From contig OX637351.1 in assembly GCA_951799405.1 (NCBI GenBank), forward strand, positions 5,426,251 through 5,490,250: a DNA stretch of 64,000 nt. The letters are read 5' to 3'. Origin of the DNA: Agapetus fuscipes. Taxonomy: Eukaryota; Arthropoda; Insecta; Trichoptera; Glossosomatidae. The notes beneath the pieces are model-generated. The model made no database searches and was not told the DNA's origin. It saw only the letters and a list, made by a program, of their open reading frames with translations. The position numbers and the translations under genes were made by a program. This document shows positions 28,001-34,000 of the stretch, piece by piece (position 1 is the stretch's first letter; the number at the start of each line of letters is the position of its first letter).

Positions 28001-31000
28001 GACTTATGGCGCCCATGGCTTCTGGTAAAAAGCAGTGTCTTCAGTCCCTTTCTGATGGTAGAAAGGCTGGTTCGCGCCAACACCGACGGGCAAATTGTTC
28101 CAGACTATAAATCACATGGAGGAGTCAAACTTGGCTTCTCCACAAAATTGAAGAGGTTAAGTGCACTACAATCTTTAGTTTTTAATGTTTATTCGATTGT
28201 ACCTTCGACACAATTGCCCGCTTCGTCTCTCTTGTATCCTCTCGCACACACACAGGCGTCCTTACAAGTAAAGGGACAAGCGGGATCATCCCCCTCGCAT
28301 GGTGCACAGCCTCTCTCCTCGTTCTCCTTGCATACTGGCTCTGTACAAACAATCCAAATTACAACAATAATAAACTACGGTAAATATAAAAATAATAATA
28401 ATAAGCACTATTTAAGAAATTAGTATGTAAGGACAGAAAGAAATGGCGGTTGATCTGTAATGTTGGCGGCTAGGGTTTATTAAAGTGAAATTGGTTTTAT
28501 GTTTGAGTTTTTGATGTTCATTTATATTATTATTTATTGATTTAAAAAAATGTAATTTGTCGTGTATGTTCCTTGACTTATAGGTTGGTATGCGGCTGAC
28601 TACCCATGCTGTACAAATGGTTCACTTTGCCAATGTCACCCCTGTTTCAGGGAAGGTCGGCAAGAGTTGCAGGGTGTATGTCCATGTGAGATTCGGGTTT
28701 TTATATTGTAGGACCACATGCGGCATGTTTAAGCGCGAACTTGTGCATGTCTGTTTGTGAAAGTGCATATAATGTGAATCTTTAATGTTACATATATTTT
28801 GCAACTTAGATTAGATACGTGCGCTTATACACACATACATCAAAGCGACTAAGCACACATATTATGCAAGTGAGACGGAACCGTTTGGAAGTGGTTGGGA
28901 TTGTGTGTGCACTGTGCACATAATGTCCTAGTGGTGAAATGATCTAGTAATTGCGAGAAATACCCCTCTGTTTCATTATAAAAGAGATCAAAATGGTATG
29001 GACAGGTAGTCACAAGAAAGTCATTTGCTAAGTAACACATATAAACAGTGATGCTCAAGTTGTTAAATAAATTGTAAATTGTGAAAAATAAAATCTGGCA
29101 TTTTAATTAAAAATAAAACCCAGCAAAAAGGCAACAATACTATAGCACTGTAGAACTATATTAATGAATAGGTACCTTGTTTTTCGACGCACATCCCATT
29201 TTCGTCTCTCTCTGTGCCTCCAGTACACTGGCATGAGTATACACAACCATTTCTACAAGGCGCGTCATCAGAGCATGGTTCACACACTTCTTCTTCGTTT
29301 GGTCCACAAGGTGGAGCTTCAGGTAAAAAAAAAACAGTTCATGATAAAACATTAATATAAATCAAATTTCTTAGTAGTAGTTTTTTTTTTATAAATTGGA
29401 ATGGAATACGAGGAAGCGATTTGTGCAATCCCACGCAGAGTCTTGAAGACCAGCAAGCCTATTTTGAAATGGATTCGTTCCTTGTATTGTAAGCCTGTAA
29501 AATTAGGCTACGTATTTGATGTATGTTTGGTAGTACCTTCGACGCAATTGCCTGCATCATTCCTTTGGTATCCTCTAGCACACACACAGGCTGGGCGGCA
29601 TCCAAAAGGACAAGAAGGTGCCACATGGTGCTTGCCCATTATGTCATTCTCGCATGCACAGCCCTTCTCTTCGTTCTCCCTGCAAACTTCCTCTGTAAAA
29701 ATCAATTAACCTAAGTTATTTTACTTACCTATTTTAATTTTGTGAATTTCTAGTGTACTTTCTGACAAATATTATAATTTTTTATCACCTGATGATGACT
29801 ACTGTGTAGTCGAAAACGTTTGTGTCCTTTAAAAAAATAATAATAAAAAGGTAAAATAAAACAGATTTTTTAATAACTAAATAAAGATGAATTTTCACAG
29901 TGTTAATGCACCAACCATCCAAAATAATTAACATAAAGTTTCACAACATTAATACTGTGAGTATTTTACTGGGTTCTCTTTTAATAGAAGTGCAATTATT
30001 TCAAACTGCGCTTGCACAATCTCTCCTTCTTCCGATTGTCGACTACGCCGATGCCAGCTATCTTGATCTCACCGAGGACCAACTTGATAAACTTGAACGA
30101 CTTCAAAATCTTTGTATAAGATTTATATTTGGTCTACGCAAATATGATCATGTTTCAGAGTTTCGTACTAAGCTTAAATGGCTTCCTAAACGTCTCCGTC
30201 GGAATACACATATTCTTCACCTTCTATACAATATTCTGTACAATCCTTCTATGCCTCGCTATCTTAAAGAACGTTTTGAGTTCCTCCATGACACACATTC
30301 AAGATCCCTACGGTCATCAGAAACTTTAACATTGAAAATACCAACGCATTCCACAAATTTCCTTGGAAAATCGTATACAGTTCATGCCACTCGCTTATGG
30401 AATGCTTTGCCATTAACTATAAGATGTGCACAATCCCTGGCAATATTTAAGAAACTTTTAAAGGAACACTTACTATCAGTGTAATGGCTAAGTTATATTA
30501 TATATGTGTGTATGTATAGATGTATATGTGTGTGTATGCATTTATGTATATGTGTTTATGTGTGTATCTATATGTATATGTTGATATATATTTAATATAT
30601 ATATAAATGTATTTATACAGTATTTGTTAACCATAATTATTGTAATACCACGGACTACCTATATCATTGTGCTTGCAGATCTTGTCCATCCTAAGGTTGT
30701 CTGTAAGATATCGCCATGTGCGATAAGACCGCCCATTGTACATATGTCTCTTTTTTTATAATATTAATGTAATTTATTTGTGGTGTACAATAAATCTTAT
30801 TATTATTATTATTTCTTTTAACAGATTTTTTTATTTAACACGCAATTTCAATCTTCCCGGAAAAAAATCGCGCCCCCAGTTTGAAAACAACCACTGCCTT
30901 AAACATATTGCGCAATAACTCGTTATGGGACGGATGACGCGGGCCACATTGTGGCACGCGGGCCGTATGTTGGACAAACCTGTTCTAGTAAGGCATTGTT

Positions 31001-34000
31001 TTAAGTCGGAATTTAACCAAATAATGATTGCAAGTGTTGGGGACGATTGTTATTAATGTTTATTTATTTTATTAATTCACAAACAGCACAAGATTACTGA
31101 AATAAGAATGGATTAGAGCAAACAGACATGTTGCTGTTGTCAAGTTTCAAGAGAGAAGGAAGTAGGAAGCAGCTGTTAAACATTGACATGAAGTTCTTAG
31201 CAAAACACCATAAACAAAAATACAACTGTGTCATTGGTAGGTATGTTAAATTCTTAACAAAGATCTTCAGGTAATATAAGTGTTTTAAGGCTTTCATGGC
31301 CGGCTTCAGATGATGTTGATGATGATGATGTCTCCATCCTTCCGGGCTTGTAGGCCATGTTCAATATTGTAGGCTGCTTATTCTAGAATAAGCAGCCTAC
31401 AATATTGAACATGGCCTACAAGCCCGGAAGGATGGAGACATCATCATCATCAACATCATCTTCAGGTAAATTTGTACTACCTTGACCATTTCCATTTCCA
31501 TTGTTGTCATCATCAGTATGAGTGCAGTTTGGTCCTCCATTGTTTTCAGAAGGATCATTTCCACCTTGATCATTTGGTCCTTGATCATTCGGTCCTTGAT
31601 CATTGGGTCCTTGATCATTCGGTCCTTGATCATTAGGTTCTTGATTATTTCCAGTTGTTTGTGAATAGACTGGCTGATTTTGCGAATAATATCCTGGAAT
31701 CTGGATCCAGATTGATCCAGGAGGCGGTGGACCATTGCTTCCTTGACCACTTTGACTGCCTTGATGTCCTTGACCTCCCTAAAAAAAAGAAAACTGCCGG
31801 TATGAGAACATCTCAAAAGTATAGTTATGATTTTACTGGGTTCTCTTTTAATTAAAATGCAATTATTTATTTAAGTTTGGTTCACAATTTACAGCAATTG
31901 ACAATCACTGTTTACTGATATTTTACGGCAAAATGCTTGAAGCGACTACTCTGCTGATGTCCAATTGCAGTCCGTTTATATAAGTACAAAAGAGATTTTT
32001 CTTGCATATTCCAGACCATTCGATCTCTCGCTCATACCAGACCACCGTTCTATGTACCTTACCACCACCATCATACTAGAGCAAGAATGTTCAGACGCGT
32101 GTGGGTACTTCAATACAAAAAATATAACTTAATGAAGTAGAAGTTTTCCTCACCTGGGCTGGTGGAGGAAGCCCTCCGTGTTGCTGAACTCCTGGAGGTA
32201 CCACCAGCGCCACTTGCCATTGCTGGATCTGCCTAGATGTGGCATCAGATGAGTGATGGACCACTGATTGCTCTTCGTGGTGCCTTGAAATGTATTGCTT
32301 TGGTGCTGCCTTTGTGATGCGGGTTTTCTGTGGAGCTGAAAAAGTTGAAAGGTGTATTGAATTAAGTGCTATTACAGATTATCAAATGATTGAAATTTGA
32401 AGAAAGAGAATCGCGAAGAGAGTGATGAATGTCAAGAAGATGAAAAAGTGTGCAAGAACAGAGACACATATGTGGAAATACTAAATAGTCTACCCTTAGT
32501 AGTAGTCACCCAAGAATTTTATGCTTCCAAAATTGGCTCAAAGATGTCAAATCCTATTCATAAATCAAGACGATAGAGAGCAATAGAAACAAATGATTAG
32601 CAGAAGGTACTGCCTTTACAAGAAGATGGTAACAAGCAGAGACAATTGGCCAACACAAAAAAGCATTGTTATTATTTTTTTTTTTTATAATGATTTGACA
32701 AGAATATTACAACCAGGGCTGGAAGTCTCATCACCACGGTAATTCTTACCAACAGAATATCAGTAATATTTGTATGAAAACCTGTCAATCTAAGATGGCC
32801 TCAAGTGAACAGCTGATTAGACTTCATACAAATATTACCGATATTCGGTAGGTAAGAATTTCCGTGGTGATAAGGCTTCCAGCCCAGCAGAGCACGGCAC
32901 CCCCATGTCTCGCTGAGCTATGCTCTGTCGATGGGACTTCAAAAAGACCACTACGCTCTGCCCTTACTGCTGTCAACAAGGTTATAGTGCCCAATAGAGC
33001 GAACACATCAAATTTTGCAGACAGAAGCTTTGCGGTGGCCGGGCCGGTTGCCTGGAACAATTTGCCCATCGGTGTTCGCGCGAACCAGCCTACCACCACC
33101 TTCAGAAAGGAACTGAAGACACTACTTTTCTCCAGAAGCCATGGCGCCCTTGAGATGGTCCTGGACCATTAAATGGCGCCACAGGAAAGAAATCATCCAT
33201 CATCATCATCATCAGAGACAAATGACTAGTACAACAAGGCACTGCCTTTACAAGAGGATGTCAACCATCAGAGACAAATTGCTTTCACAACAAGGCGCTG
33301 CCTTTACAATAAGATGGCAAATAGCAAAGACAAATGGCTAGCAAAACAGGCACTGCCTTTACAAGAGAATGTCAAGGCACTGCTTTAAAAGGATTCATAC
33401 TTTGATTTCATAAAACCGAGAGACTGAATTCAAAATTTATGTATTCTTGCAAAAAGATAAAAATGAAAACAAAATGAAAACTACTTCAGCCTTTAGAATA
33501 CAAGTGATTTATCAACTTTTATTTATAAATTTCCTGCAAGTAAATATCGTTTTCAATTTTCATAAATCCTTTCACATGATTGCTAGCATATTTGTTAAGG
33601 TACCTTATCCTGCAAAGGTCAGGCGTTTATTTTATTGTCAGAAAATGAATGGATGTATATTTGATTATCTTTTTGCCTTTGCTACTACCTACTGTGGGTT
33701 AAAAAAATCATGTGTCTTTACTTTATATTCCGTGATCTGTGGTCTTTACCAAAGACCGATCACCAAAAGCCCATCCAGCACTTACAACAATTGGGTCTTG
33801 CTTAAGTTATTGACGCTTTTTATAACGGAAAGAACTCTCGGTGACCATTTTATCCTATAATATGTAATGTAAGTTAAAAAGATATATTACATTTAAGATT
33901 CATATTGCACACATTCCCATAAGCAGACACATATAAGTTCGCGCTTACACATGACGCATTTGGACTAACAATCTTAATGAAACAAGGGTGACATTGGCAA

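Larger units (their letters stand above)
32570..33390. repeat. ~57-bp minisatellite split by a LINE end and a MITE
   Basis: Units containing ACTGCCTTTACAAGA and CAGAGACAAATG recur about every 57 bp at 33220-33390. A matching unit occurs at 32575-32650. The stretch 32690-33210 between them is MITE and LINE sequence. Confidence 0.65.

Noticed and set aside
31397..31816. 139-codon minus-strand frame with MIKD repeats
   Set aside because: It is a shifted frame of exon 3. The frame that fits both splice sites reads NDQGP repeats and has the composition of a secreted linker.
33447..33860. 137-codon plus-strand frame
   Set aside because: No domain, AT-driven composition, and it overlaps a SINE-B fragment.
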